DNA of 10,180 bases from Candidatus Hydrogenedentota bacterium (GTDB taxonomy: Bacteria > Hydrogenedentota > Hydrogenedentia > Hydrogenedentales > JAEUWI01), in assembly GCA_030430835.1 (NCBI GenBank), contig JAUIKJ010000073.1, forward strand, positions 1 through 10,180, read 5' to 3'. The notes beneath the pieces were generated by a model, which made no database searches, was not told where the DNA came from, and was given only the letters and a program-made list of their open reading frames with translations. Positions 1 through 7,253 of this stretch are shown here, in pieces (within the stretch, counting starts at the first letter, position 1; every line of letters starts with the position of its first letter). The position numbers were made by a program, and so were the translations under genes.

Positions 1-854
1 GTGTGCCCGGTGCGTTCATGGCCTGGTGTGCTTCGTCGAGGCCGCTTGGGTGGATGGGGTGGTTAGGGCGGATTGGCGCGGGTGTCGGCGGAGCGCTCTT
101 TGCCGCGTGGTTCGTTCGCGCCTTCCCACAGCTTTTTCTGCCCTACTATGGCGAAGGCATCTACGATCCCGATCTGGAGAACGCGACCTGTATTCGCGCG
201 CAGGATTCGATCAAGACCATCGCGCCGCATGTTGGGTTGTATCTCGGTTTCCTTGCCTTCGAGTTGGGCCGCAGAGATTGGCGCGCGGTAAAGATGATGC
301 TCACGATGGGGCTCGGCTTCGCGGTTCCCTTTACGATTGGCGGCTACTGGCAGACCTTCAACGGCTCCGAACTCGCCTTGCCGTGGTGGAAGTTCTGGGA
401 GATGTCGATCGGACTCGGCGGGGGACTGGCCTTCGGCCTCGCGTTCTACCTCTTTAACCGCCCGGTCACCGAGGAAGCGCCACGTACGGAGCGTGTTTGG
501 GAGCGGCGGCTTGCCGGTGCGGCTGTGCTGCTGGCGGTGGGCAGCGTGGTCTTCAACGGTTTCGACGGTATCCGTCGTTTGCACAGCCTCGACTGGTCAG
601 ACGGCCTCCGCATCACGGTCGGCTTGTTCACGCTGGCCGCCGCGGCGGCCTATGGCGCGGTGATGCTGCCGCGCAGCAAGGCCGTTCTGCCGCAGTCGAT
701 CGTGCTGGCGGGCGTGGGTGTGATCATTGTGGCCGGTTATCTCGTGAGTATTCCCGGCGAGTGGCGGCTCAGCAACTATGTGTTGGTGCCACTCTACACG
801 GGCTACATCGCCGTGAGCGCGGGGTGCCTTGTCGCACTAATACGGCGGCAATAG
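1..854 (+). CDS. Polytopic membrane protein, function unknown, 5'-truncated by window edge
   Basis: The reading frame is open from the left edge to the TAG at 852-854, so the true start is probably upstream; GTG at 3 and ATG at 18 are only the first in-frame start codons visible. Of the 283 residues after GTG 3, about eight stretches are long and hydrophobic enough to cross the membrane (roughly 19-41, 73-89, 96-115, 132-151, 168-186, 203-222, 231-251 and 257-280). A polar loop between the first two contains YYGEGIYDPDLENATC, rich in aromatic and acidic residues. A charged loop near 152-168 (EEAPRTERVWERR) separates two halves. The chain ends in RRQ, fitting a cytoplasmic C-terminus. I recognise no catalytic or transport motif and no family. 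It could be a transporter-like or purely structural integral membrane protein. Coding status is supported by the hydrophobic periodicity and the absence of a better frame. Confidence 0.75.
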   Translation, partial: VPGAFMAWCASSRPLGWMGWLGRIGAGVGGALFAAWFVRAFPQLFLPYYGEGIYDPDLENATCIRAQDSIKTIAPHVGLYLGFLAFELGRRDWRAVKMMLTMGLGFAVPFTIGGYWQTFNGSELALPWWKFWEMSIGLGGGLAFGLAFYLFNRPVTEEAPRTERVWERRLAGAAVLLAVGSVVFNGFDGIRRLHSLDWSDGLRITVGLFTLAAAAAYGAVMLPRSKAVLPQSIVLAGVGVIIVAGYLVSIPGEWRLSNYVLVPLYTGYIAVSAGCLVALIRRQ

Positions 855-961
855 CGTACGCTCACTTGCGGTTCGTGGTGTGGCAAGCGCGAGGGCGCCG
901 TGGAAGTCCAGGTTCGGGTAGGGCTATGCGTGGGGCCGGTGCGTTCTACGCGTGGGTGCGC

Positions 962-967
962 TACACT
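962..967 (+). promoter_or_regulatory. Possible -10 element (TACACT) directly before trmO
   Basis: TACACT matches the sigma70 -10 consensus at four of six positions, including the key A2 and T6. Its last base lies 7 nt before the ATG at 975, so transcription from it would begin at or next to the start codon. I see no -35 hexamer at the usual distance. It is a weak call based on position and on the same hexamer recurring before another gene in this window. Confidence 0.3.
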
Positions 968-974
968 TGGTCCG

Positions 975-1745
975 ATGGAACTTGATCCCATAGGCACCTT
1001 TCATTGCGACGCGCAGCACCCCTACGACGCGCCCCGGCAGGCCGTGCTTGCGCAGGGCAACCATGGCACGGTGGAACTCCACCCGGGCCGCAACTTCGAG
1101 CAGGCGCTCGAGGACCTCGCGGGCTTCGGGCGCATCTGGCTGATCTACCTCTTCGACCGCAACACCGGCTGGAAGCCCAAGGTGCAGCCGCCGCGCGCCG
1201 CGCGAAAGGTCGGTGTCCTCGCCTCGCGCGCGCCCTATCGGCCCAATCCCATCGGCATGTCCTGCGTGGAACTGCTGGGTGTGGAGGGCCGGCGCATCAA
1301 GGTCGGCGCACACGATTTGCTCGACGGCACGCGCATCCTCGACATCAAGCCCTACATCCCCTACGCCGACAGCTTTCCCGATGCCGCCATCGGCTGGCTT
1401 GCGGAAGTGGGGGACGCCACATGGACGGTGGAATTCAGCGACACCGCATCAAGGCAGATCGACTGGATCGAGGAACACGGCGCGGGCTGTGTGCGCGCCT
1501 TTCTGAGCCAGCAACTCCAGGAACGCCCCTTCGACGTTGAACGAAAACGGGTGCGGCAAATTGAAGACGATACTTGGGAGATCGCCTATCGCACTTGGCG
1601 TGCGCAGGTCGAAGTGAATTCTTCTGAGCAACGCTTGGAGATTGTGCGACTGCGTACGGGATACGATACCGACGAATTGGCCCGCCTGGACGACCCCTAC
1701 GGGGACAAGGAAGTGCACCGCGCGTTTCTCGCGCAGGATTGCTGA
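975..1745 (+). CDS. trmO: TrmO/TsaA family tRNA (N6-threonylcarbamoyladenosine37-N6)-methyltransferase
   Basis: The 256-residue product matches the TrmO (YaeB/TsaA, formerly VirR) family along its length; E. coli TrmO is of similar size. Members use S-adenosylmethionine to methylate t6A37 of tRNA-Thr(GGU), tuning decoding in the cytoplasm. Family landmarks visible are IGTFHC near residue 6, GWKPKVQPPR at 65-74, the signature GVLASRAPYRPNPIGMS at 80-96, and DLLDGTRILDIKPYIPYAD at 114-132. The part after about residue 150 is the more variable C-terminal domain. I chose ATG 975 because family members begin a few residues before the IG-x-F strand. A GTG at 900 with a GAGG at 891-894 would add 25 residues that resemble nothing in the family. 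ATG 975 has no Shine-Dalgarno sequence, and a -10-like TACACT ends 7 nt before it, so the message may be leaderless. The gene ends 7 bp from the convergent flavoprotein gene. Confidence 0.9.
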   Translation: MELDPIGTFHCDAQHPYDAPRQAVLAQGNHGTVELHPGRNFEQALEDLAGFGRIWLIYLFDRNTGWKPKVQPPRAARKVGVLASRAPYRPNPIGMSCVELLGVEGRRIKVGAHDLLDGTRILDIKPYIPYADSFPDAAIGWLAEVGDATWTVEFSDTASRQIDWIEEHGAGCVRAFLSQQLQERPFDVERKRVRQIEDDTWEIAYRTWRAQVEVNSSEQRLEIVRLRTGYDTDELARLDDPYGDKEVHRAFLAQDC

Positions 1746-1752
1746 TCGGACT

Positions 1753-2937
1753 CTACACGGCCCGTCCCGCCGCCGCGCCCGAGGCCCAGGCCCACTGGAA
1801 GTTGTAGCCGCCGAGCCAGCCCGTCACGTCCACGGCTTCGCCGATGAAGTAGAGGCCCGGAACCTCGCGCGTTTCCATGGTCTTCGGGGAAAGGGCGCGG
1901 GTGTCGATACCGCCGCGGGTGACTTCGGCCTTGGCGTAGCCCTCGGTACCGCGAATCGAGATCTCCCAGTGCTGGAGTTGTCGCGCCATGGCGCGCAATG
2001 TTGCGTCCGCCGTTTCCCCGAGTGGACGGCTCCAGCCATGATGCGCGCAGAGGCGTTCCGCGAAGCGTGTGGAGAGGTGCTGCGCGAGCCAGGTGCGGGG
2101 TGTCGTGCGTGGCCGTGTGCGCTTGGCGTCCAGCAGTTCATCCTCAAGCCGCGTCTCCGGAAATAGATTCAAGACGATGGGTGAGCCGGGTTCCCAGTAG
2201 GACGAAACCTGGAGAATCGCCGGGCCGCTCAGGCCACGGTGGGTAATGAGCACCGCCTCCGCGAAGCGCGTCTTGCCTGCCGTTGCGACCGCATCGAAGG
2301 AGATTCCCGAGAGATCCCGCAGGCCTCGCAGATCTTCTTCCGGAAGGGTCAAGGGAACGAGACCCGGCGCACAATCAATGACCGGAACGCCGAACTGTTC
2401 CGCCAACTCATACCCGAAATCCGTTGCGCCGAGTGGGGGGATGGATAGGCCGCCCGTGGCGACGACGAGCGCAGGCGCATTGAAGGTGCCCTGGTTCGTG
2501 TGGACGACGAAGCCGTCCGGCTTCTCGACGGTTTCCACCCGGCAACCCGTGCGAACCTCGACGCCGGCCTCCGCACATTCTGCCACCAGCATGTCAATGA
2601 TCTGCTGTGCCGATTCGTCGCAGAAGAGTTGCCCCAGTTTCTTCTCGTGGTAGGCGATGCCGTGCTTCTCGACGAGTGCAATGAAGTCCGTCGGGGCAAA
2701 GCGTGCCAGCGCCGAATGGGCGAAGCGCGGGTTCTTCGAAATATAGCGCGCCGGTTCCGCGTTCAGATTGGTAAAGTTGCAACGTCCGCCACCGGAGATG
2801 CGAATCTTTTTTCCGACGGTGGGGTTGTGCTCAAGCAGTGTTACCTGGCGCCCGCGCTTGCCCGCCTCGATGGCACACATGAGTCCGGCCGCGCCACCGC
2901 CGATCACGACCGCGTCGAAGGTTTCGGCTGCAGTCAT
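1753..2937 (-). CDS. HI0933/YhiN (BaiN-like) family NAD(P)/FAD-dependent flavoprotein
   Basis: The 394-residue product is full length for the HI0933/YhiN family of Rossmann-fold flavoproteins (BaiN-related aminoacetone/reductase-like proteins whose physiological substrates are mostly unknown). The N-terminal FAD-binding motif is VVIGGGAAGLMCA, with GxGxxG at residues 13-18 and E36 at the end of the second strand, where the ADP-ribose is usually held. The family signature GKKIRISGGGRCNFTN follows at 42-57. An ATGGLS motif lies mid-protein, HRGLSGPAIL marks the inserted domain, and the C-terminus has FIGEAVDVTGWLGGYNFQW, the second FAD contact typical of this family. The start ATG at 2937 lies seven residues before the first beta strand; a TTG at 3009 would add 24 residues absent from the family pattern. 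No strong Shine-Dalgarno is seen, but an extended -10 element lies about 30 bp upstream. It is probably a cytoplasmic oxidoreductase; the reaction cannot be read from sequence. Confidence 0.93.
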   Translation of the reverse strand: MTAAETFDAVVIGGGAAGLMCAIEAGKRGRQVTLLEHNPTVGKKIRISGGGRCNFTNLNAEPARYISKNPRFAHSALARFAPTDFIALVEKHGIAYHEKKLGQLFCDESAQQIIDMLVAECAEAGVEVRTGCRVETVEKPDGFVVHTNQGTFNAPALVVATGGLSIPPLGATDFGYELAEQFGVPVIDCAPGLVPLTLPEEDLRGLRDLSGISFDAVATAGKTRFAEAVLITHRGLSGPAILQVSSYWEPGSPIVLNLFPETRLEDELLDAKRTRPRTTPRTWLAQHLSTRFAERLCAHHGWSRPLGETADATLRAMARQLQHWEISIRGTEGYAKAEVTRGGIDTRALSPKTMETREVPGLYFIGEAVDVTGWLGGYNFQWAWASGAAAGRAV

Positions 2938-2967
2938 TGGGCTTGCATCTTGTCTGTATTCGGACCA

Positions 2968-2976
2968 ATTATGGCA
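2968..2976 (-). promoter_or_regulatory. Extended -10 promoter for the YhiN-like gene
   Basis: On the minus strand this reads TGCCATAAT: CATAAT matches the -10 consensus at five of six positions and is preceded by the TGn extension that can replace a -35 box. The start codon at 2937 would then follow a leader of about 24 nt. The site lies in the 89-bp divergent spacer shared with the lipoprotein gene. Confidence 0.5.
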
Positions 2977-3013
2977 AACATGCCGTGCCCGCGAGATCGT
3001 CTGGTTCAATGAT

Positions 3014-3017
3014 GGAG
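3014..3017 (+). promoter_or_regulatory. Shine-Dalgarno GGAG choosing the lipoprotein start at 3027
   Basis: GGAG lies 9 nt before ATG 3027, 3 nt before ATG 3021, and overlaps or follows the ATGs at 3009 and 3012. The spacing favours ATG 3027, which also leaves a compact lipoprotein signal peptide. Confidence 0.5.
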
Positions 3018-3026
3018 TGTATGAAC

Positions 3027-3881
3027 ATGCGTCGAATTCTACCTGTTTTGTGCGCCGGAATCGTATTGAGTGGTTGCGGAATCATCGAGTCGCGCCTGTT
3101 CCCGGTGTGGCCACCGAACTACTTCGATGAGTCGCCCGCAGCGACGGGACCCTTCACGGTCATTGAGCGGCGGGTGGAAGTTAGCGATGGGGCGGACGGC
3201 AGCCCTTTCGGCATTACGGTCTTCGAGCCTGATGGGGCGGAGGGGCCGCTTCCGGTGTTCATGTGGGTGATGGGATCCAACGTGCAGGCCTACTACCACC
3301 AAAGCCTTCACGAAACCCTGGCGTCGTGGGGATATCTCGTCCTTGTTCCCGACACACGCCCGCTGCGCTTCACGGATTTTCAGTACCACAACCGCATCGT
3401 CCAACTCGCGGAACAAACACTGGATCTTGCGACGAGCGGTGCGATTGGGCCGGTCGTCAATCCGGATCAGTTGGCTGCGGGCGGTTACAGCATCGGCGGT
3501 CCCCTCTCGGCCTTTACCGCCGGCCGCGCGACGGAACTCGACGCGCTCGTGTTTTGGGCGCCCTCCGGTTCACCGATTTGGCAAGGTGTTTCTCCCGACG
3601 ATTTGTATCCTCTGGTAGGGGCTCCCGCCATCTATATTCTCGGTGAACTGGACGACGATGCACCTGCGGAAGGCGGCTTCCCCGACACGATGCAGGCCGC
3701 GATCCCGGCCCCCTTCAATGAAGTGGTCATCGCCGGGGCCAGTCACCACCAGTTCCAGCAGCCCACGGGTGCCGATGCAAACAGCAACACCCCCGAAATT
3801 ACCCGGGAAGAACAACAGCAGATTGCCATCGACACGACCCGTGAATGGCTGGATATGCAATTCAACATCGATCGGGACTAG
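3027..3881 (+). CDS. Alpha/beta-hydrolase-fold lipoprotein (dienelactone hydrolase/chlorophyllase-like)
   Basis: The 284-residue product starts with a lipoprotein signal peptide, MRRILPVLCAGIVLSGC, with lipobox LSGC placing the lipidated cysteine at residue 17, so the enzyme should be anchored in the cell envelope. The rest has an alpha/beta hydrolase layout. PLPVFMWVMGSN (about 75-86) is the strand and turn where the oxyanion hole normally forms. GYLVLVPDTRP follows (about 102-112). GYSIGG (153-158) is the nucleophile elbow with Ser155. AIYILGELDDD (201-211) offers an acid, and ASHHQF (238-243) the catalytic histidine. This gives a plausible Ser-Asp-His triad and predicts an esterase or related hydrolase of unknown substrate. 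The usual HG of the oxyanion loop is replaced by MG. The C-terminus is acidic and Gln-rich. It is divergent from the YhiN-like gene and 246 bp before the large secreted protein gene. The fold is fairly secure; the substrate is not readable. Confidence 0.85.
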   Translation: MRRILPVLCAGIVLSGCGIIESRLFPVWPPNYFDESPAATGPFTVIERRVEVSDGADGSPFGITVFEPDGAEGPLPVFMWVMGSNVQAYYHQSLHETLASWGYLVLVPDTRPLRFTDFQYHNRIVQLAEQTLDLATSGAIGPVVNPDQLAAGGYSIGGPLSAFTAGRATELDALVFWAPSGSPIWQGVSPDDLYPLVGAPAIYILGELDDDAPAEGGFPDTMQAAIPAPFNEVVIAGASHHQFQQPTGADANSNTPEITREEQQQIAIDTTREWLDMQFNIDRD

Positions 3882-4067
3882 GCGGCTTCAGGAACGCGTC
3901 GACTCCGCTACGGCCTGACCTGGGATGGATGGGAAAAGCACACGCGGCAGTGAGCGCACTGGGGAAGCGTGGTCGGATGGATAGGGTGAAGCTTGACATC
4001 GCCCCCTCTGCGCGTATTCAAGCCTTGGTGCAGCCCCGCAAACCCCGACGCAAACATTGAAAAAGCA

Positions 4068-4076
4068 TGGTACACT
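4068..4076 (+). promoter_or_regulatory. Extended -10 promoter (TGGTACACT) for the large secreted protein gene
   Basis: TACACT at 4071-4076 fits the -10 consensus at four of six positions and is directly preceded by TGG, a TGn extension. A transcript would start near 4083, about 45 nt before the ATG and ahead of the Shine-Dalgarno at 4113-4119. No good -35 is present. A TTGACA at 3993-3998 further up is paired only with a poor TATTCA at 4015-4020. Confidence 0.4.
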
Positions 4077-4112
4077 CCCAGCATGCGCGTGCGGGGGGCA
4101 TGCGCCGAGGTA

Positions 4113-4119
4113 GGGGAGG
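4113..4119 (+). promoter_or_regulatory. Strong Shine-Dalgarno GGGGAGG fixing the start at 4128
   Basis: GGGGAGG sits 8 nt before ATG 4128. It decides against longer in-frame starts (for example ATG 4083), which lie upstream of it and would place a non-signal-like segment before the hydrophobic core. Confidence 0.75.
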
Positions 4120-4127
4120 CCAGAATC

Positions 4128-7100
4128 ATGCGCTACCGCTTTGTCTTTCTGGTGCCGTTTGTTGCAATCGCATCCTTGGTCGCAGACGCGGACGTGCCGT
4201 TGAGGAACAGTGGGGTGCCGGTGGGCGTCGCCGCCACGCTCTATGCGGACGGTCCTTTCGTGGATGTGCTCGAAGTCGCTGCGGAAGGGCCCTGGCTCTA
4301 TGCCGCCATTCGGGATGGGGAAGGCGCGCAATACATCGACGTCTGGCGCGTGGAACTTCCCGCTCCGCCGGTGCGGGTCGATACCCTCGACTATCCAGAT
4401 CTGCAAACCGACGCCTTTGCTTTCGTCCCGCTCGCCATCGTACCGCGCAACGGTGTGGTCCTGATTCAGGCGGAGGGCGTCTTGCGCAGTTACCGGCATG
4501 GCGAAGACGGCAAACTGGTCTTCGTGTCGGAATCGAAGCCGGTGAGCGGTCTGGGCCCCGACCTCATGCACCAACTGAGCGTGGGCGGCGCCTTCGCCAG
4601 TCACACGCAGCAAGTAGTACCACCCTCCGAATTCGGCACCGTTCCGCTGGACGCGATCAACCAGCAGGTGATCCTGAGCCTGCGCGATCCCGAGCAGCCC
4701 TTTCTCGTCCGCGCGGCCTCCGGTACGGACTACAAGACCTACCTGGACACCGCCGCGCCGGTGAACGCCGAATGGCGGGGGATGCCGGCAAGTATCTCCG
4801 TCGATGCCGGGGCCAACGAGGTCGTTCTGACGGCCTTCTCGCGCACGGTCGAAACGCATCTCCATGGTTTCTGGGACAGCAAGCTCGATGTTCTTTTCGC
4901 CGAAGGCGCATTGGATGCAACGCTTCAGGCGCACGTGCGTGCCGCTGTGGCGAGTCTCGACCTGCCGGCGCTCCGGGGCGAGTTGATCGACGGCTACTCT
5001 GCTGCGCTCGATATGGATGCGCAGACCATTGAAGGGCTAATCCGGGATCAACACGATAGCAGCGACCCGCTGTCCCTCGTATTGACGGCGCATGGCCTGT
5101 CGCTCGATGAATCGCTCGCGCTCTCGCTGCGCAAGCTGGCGATGGAAGGATTGGACGACACGCTGCGTGCCGAACTCGGGCGCATCCTGTTTCGGCCCGC
5201 GCTTGAGGCCTGGCTTGACGAGACCCTGGGCATCACCTGGCAGGGGTTGAGCAGCGCGGAGATTGCGGGGGAGATCGCCTTCGCCTTCGATGCGGAGATC
5301 GATGCCGAAGGCGCGGTGCGCTACCTGACCCTGGAACTGGTCGCACCCCTACTGAACGATCCGGATTTCATGACCTGGACGCTGCAGGACCTGATCGATG
5401 CGCTTGCCGATGGCGAAGTGGGGGCGACCATCGATACGGTGTTGACGGTGACGGGTGTAGGTCTTATCGCGGAGGTGCTTGCCGCGATAGACGACTTGCC
5501 GGGATTCGCGTTACCGAACTGCGCGCTCTTCCCGGGGACCACCCGCGGCCTGCTCGAGATCGCCCTGTTCTCCGGTGGCGCCGGGCTGGATGTAGATGGT
5601 CTCGCCTGGTTCGAGATGCTCAAACTCTATCAGTATCTTACGGGCGGCGTTGATTTCACGACCTATGTTGACGACGTCGAGGTGGCGCTTCAGGATTTGC
5701 ATTTCGACCTCGCGGGCGAGTTTACCGACAAGTACCTCGGCTTCTTCGCGGGCATCGAAGGCTTCGCGCTATCCGAAGATGCCCTCGACGATATCGCCGC
5801 CTACGCCGCAATCGATCAGGCCCTCGGCGAGGTGCTCGCACGCGCGGCAATGGAACGCCTGGCCCTGGCGGGCCATGCGACCGACGTGACCTTGCGCGAG
5901 TTTCTGCAGGGCTTCGACCTGTCCTTCGACATCAACGGCGACCCGGTGGGTGACGTCGATGAGTTCCTTGCCGCACTCACGCTGGACGGCCTGGACCTGG
6001 AGACCGTCGGCGACTTGTTCTTTGATGCCTCGGTTTTGCCCCTACAGATCGGCGGGCATGTCGAGGCCTATCTCATCGGTCATCTACAGGCCTTGTATGG
6101 CTTCACCGCGCCGGACCTGAGTCTGCGCGCGGCGCTCTATCTCTACCTCACCGAACAGTTCGACCTCAGCACCACCATGGGCGCGCACCTCGAGGGACTG
6201 CTGGATGGTTTTGTGCTGGAAGTACACGCCGAGTCCCTCTTCGGGGCCTACCTGACGAACGTGCTCAACGCCTTCGACGGCGACTGTATTGCCCAATGGT
6301 TACTCGGGCTCGACGTGGCCACGGGTATCGCTACGCCGCTTTTGCTGGAAGCCTATCCAATCGCCGCGAAGGCCGCCCTTTCCGGTGCCTACCATGCCGG
6401 CATCGACGCCGCCATTTCTGCCATGTTCTCGGTGATTGCCGATGTCGTCGCCGGTGATCTTTCCGGGCACTGGGCTTCGTGGACCGAGCAGGTGACGCAG
6501 ACCACTTACCGCAGCATGGTGCCCGAGGCCGCGCCGGGATACGACATCAGCCTGCACGGCAGCTTCGTCTGGGGTGATCGCGTTGTGCTGCTCCTGAGTT
6601 CGCGATCACAGGCCGAGCCCTTTGCACTGCGCCCGGTCGAACTGCACACCTACCAGCCGGACGACGTAGGCGGGACACGCACGGTTGTCGACCTCGGGCT
6701 TTGGGAACAGGTCGATTACGTGGTGCAGGCTGGGAACGCGCTCTTTGTTTCCGGGGCGCATCCGGTTGAGAACGGCCGCGCGTTGGGACTGCTCATCGAT
6801 CTGGATCGACTTGACGGACGGCACTTCGTTGGAGAGACCTTCCTGCCGCTGGCCGTCACCCAACAGATGGCCGCGCTGGACGGCGGCGCGGTGCTGGCGC
6901 TGCGCGGGGAAGGTGCCGTTACACTCATCCCGAATGCCAACGCGCAGTCTGCCTGGCGCGTGGCGCATGCGGGCGATACGGATGACGACGGATTGGTCAG
7001 CCTTTCCGAGTTGCTCCGTGTGATCCAGTTCTACAATTCCGGCGGCTACCACTGTGGCGGCGCCACGGAAGACGGCTTCGACCCCGGATCGGACGGTGCC

Positions 7101-7253
7101 GCCCAGAATTGTGTGCCTCACGCCAGCGACTACAACGCCCAGGACTGGATCATTAATCTCTCCGAACTGCTTCGCTTCATCCAGTTCTACAACGCCGGCG
7201 GATACGCCAGTTGTGTCGACGGCGAAGACGGCTTCTGTCCCGCCGCAGGCTAA
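4128..7253 (+). CDS. Large secreted protein: beta-rich ends, acidic helical middle, C-terminal EF-hand/dockerin-like pair
   Basis: The 1041-residue product is not recognised as a whole. It opens with a Sec-type signal, MRYRFVFLVPFVAIASLVADA, with likely cleavage after ADA near residue 21. Residues about 25-250 are beta-strand-like, with short alternating hydrophobic segments such as DVLEVAAEGPWLYAAI and GVVLIQAEGVLRSYRH, suggesting propeller blades. Residues about 255-785 switch to acidic, Leu/Ala-rich helical sequence with very little lysine. Residues about 790-940 return to beta character (GSFVWGDRVVLLLSS, AGNALFVSGAH, GGAVLALRGEG). The N- and C-terminal beta regions may therefore form one domain interrupted by the helical insert; this is inference. 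Residues 950-1041 hold two related repeats, each with SELLRxIQFYNxGGY, the first behind a textbook EF-hand loop. A further EF-like loop lies at 601-612. Six cysteines are visible, four of them in the C-terminal module. It is probably extracellular or surface-attached. No catalytic motif was found. Confidence 0.9.
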   Translation: MRYRFVFLVPFVAIASLVADADVPLRNSGVPVGVAATLYADGPFVDVLEVAAEGPWLYAAIRDGEGAQYIDVWRVELPAPPVRVDTLDYPDLQTDAFAFVPLAIVPRNGVVLIQAEGVLRSYRHGEDGKLVFVSESKPVSGLGPDLMHQLSVGGAFASHTQQVVPPSEFGTVPLDAINQQVILSLRDPEQPFLVRAASGTDYKTYLDTAAPVNAEWRGMPASISVDAGANEVVLTAFSRTVETHLHGFWDSKLDVLFAEGALDATLQAHVRAAVASLDLPALRGELIDGYSAALDMDAQTIEGLIRDQHDSSDPLSLVLTAHGLSLDESLALSLRKLAMEGLDDTLRAELGRILFRPALEAWLDETLGITWQGLSSAEIAGEIAFAFDAEIDAEGAVRYLTLELVAPLLNDPDFMTWTLQDLIDALADGEVGATIDTVLTVTGVGLIAEVLAAIDDLPGFALPNCALFPGTTRGLLEIALFSGGAGLDVDGLAWFEMLKLYQYLTGGVDFTTYVDDVEVALQDLHFDLAGEFTDKYLGFFAGIEGFALSEDALDDIAAYAAIDQALGEVLARAAMERLALAGHATDVTLREFLQGFDLSFDINGDPVGDVDEFLAALTLDGLDLETVGDLFFDASVLPLQIGGHVEAYLIGHLQALYGFTAPDLSLRAALYLYLTEQFDLSTTMGAHLEGLLDGFVLEVHAESLFGAYLTNVLNAFDGDCIAQWLLGLDVATGIATPLLLEAYPIAAKAALSGAYHAGIDAAISAMFSVIADVVAGDLSGHWASWTEQVTQTTYRSMVPEAAPGYDISLHGSFVWGDRVVLLLSSRSQAEPFALRPVELHTYQPDDVGGTRTVVDLGLWEQVDYVVQAGNALFVSGAHPVENGRALGLLIDLDRLDGRHFVGETFLPLAVTQQMAALDGGAVLALRGEGAVTLIPNANAQSAWRVAHAGDTDDDGLVSLSELLRVIQFYNSGGYHCGGATEDGFDPGSDGAAQNCVPHASDYNAQDWIINLSELLRFIQFYNAGGYASCVDGEDGFCPAAG
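6975..7250 (+). repeat. Two tandem EF-hand/dockerin-like repeats at the C-terminus of the large secreted protein
   Basis: Repeat A (residues 950 to about 999) begins with the loop DTDDDGLVSLSE, which has acidic or oxygen ligands at positions 1, 3, 5, 9 and 12 and Gly at 6, the canonical calcium loop. Then come LLRVIQFYNSGGYHC and TEDGF. Repeat B (1001-1041) has the degenerate loop DYNAQDWIINLSE, then LLRFIQFYNAGGYASC and GEDGF. The spacer between them has a Cys and His (QNCVPH). The paired arrangement recalls type I dockerins, which bind cohesins, but the helix sequence is different. At DNA level the two copies share ATCCAGTTCTACAA and GAAGACGGCTTC exactly but differ elsewhere, so the duplication is old. 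Confidence 0.8.

Noticed and set aside
63..584. 173-codon open frame on the minus strand opposite the membrane protein
   Set aside because: Its polar, Arg/Glu-rich translation is the mirror of hydrophobic codons on the plus strand; no family features.
853..862. Palindrome AGCGTACGCT at the stop of the membrane protein gene
   Set aside because: A lone 10-bp palindrome without loop or T-run; no support for a terminator or binding site.
2500..3012. 170-codon open frame on the plus strand
   Set aside because: Antisense to the FAD-binding N-terminus of the YhiN-like flavoprotein, which is unmistakable.
3993..4020. TTGACA with TATTCA as a full promoter for the large secreted protein gene
   Set aside because: The -35 is perfect, but the -10 matches at only three positions and lacks the final T, and the spacer is 16. 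The extended -10 at 4068-4076 is preferred, although neither is secure.
4081..4105. Twice-occurring GCATGCGC in the leader of the large secreted protein gene
   Set aside because: Eight bases, GC-rich and partly self-palindromic; not enough to call an operator or structured RNA.
3888..4934. 348-codon open frame on the minus strand
   Set aside because: It lies antisense to the first part of the large secreted protein gene, whose signal peptide and Shine-Dalgarno are convincing. Its His/Arg/Gly-rich translation has no domain pattern and looks like a GC-driven shadow.
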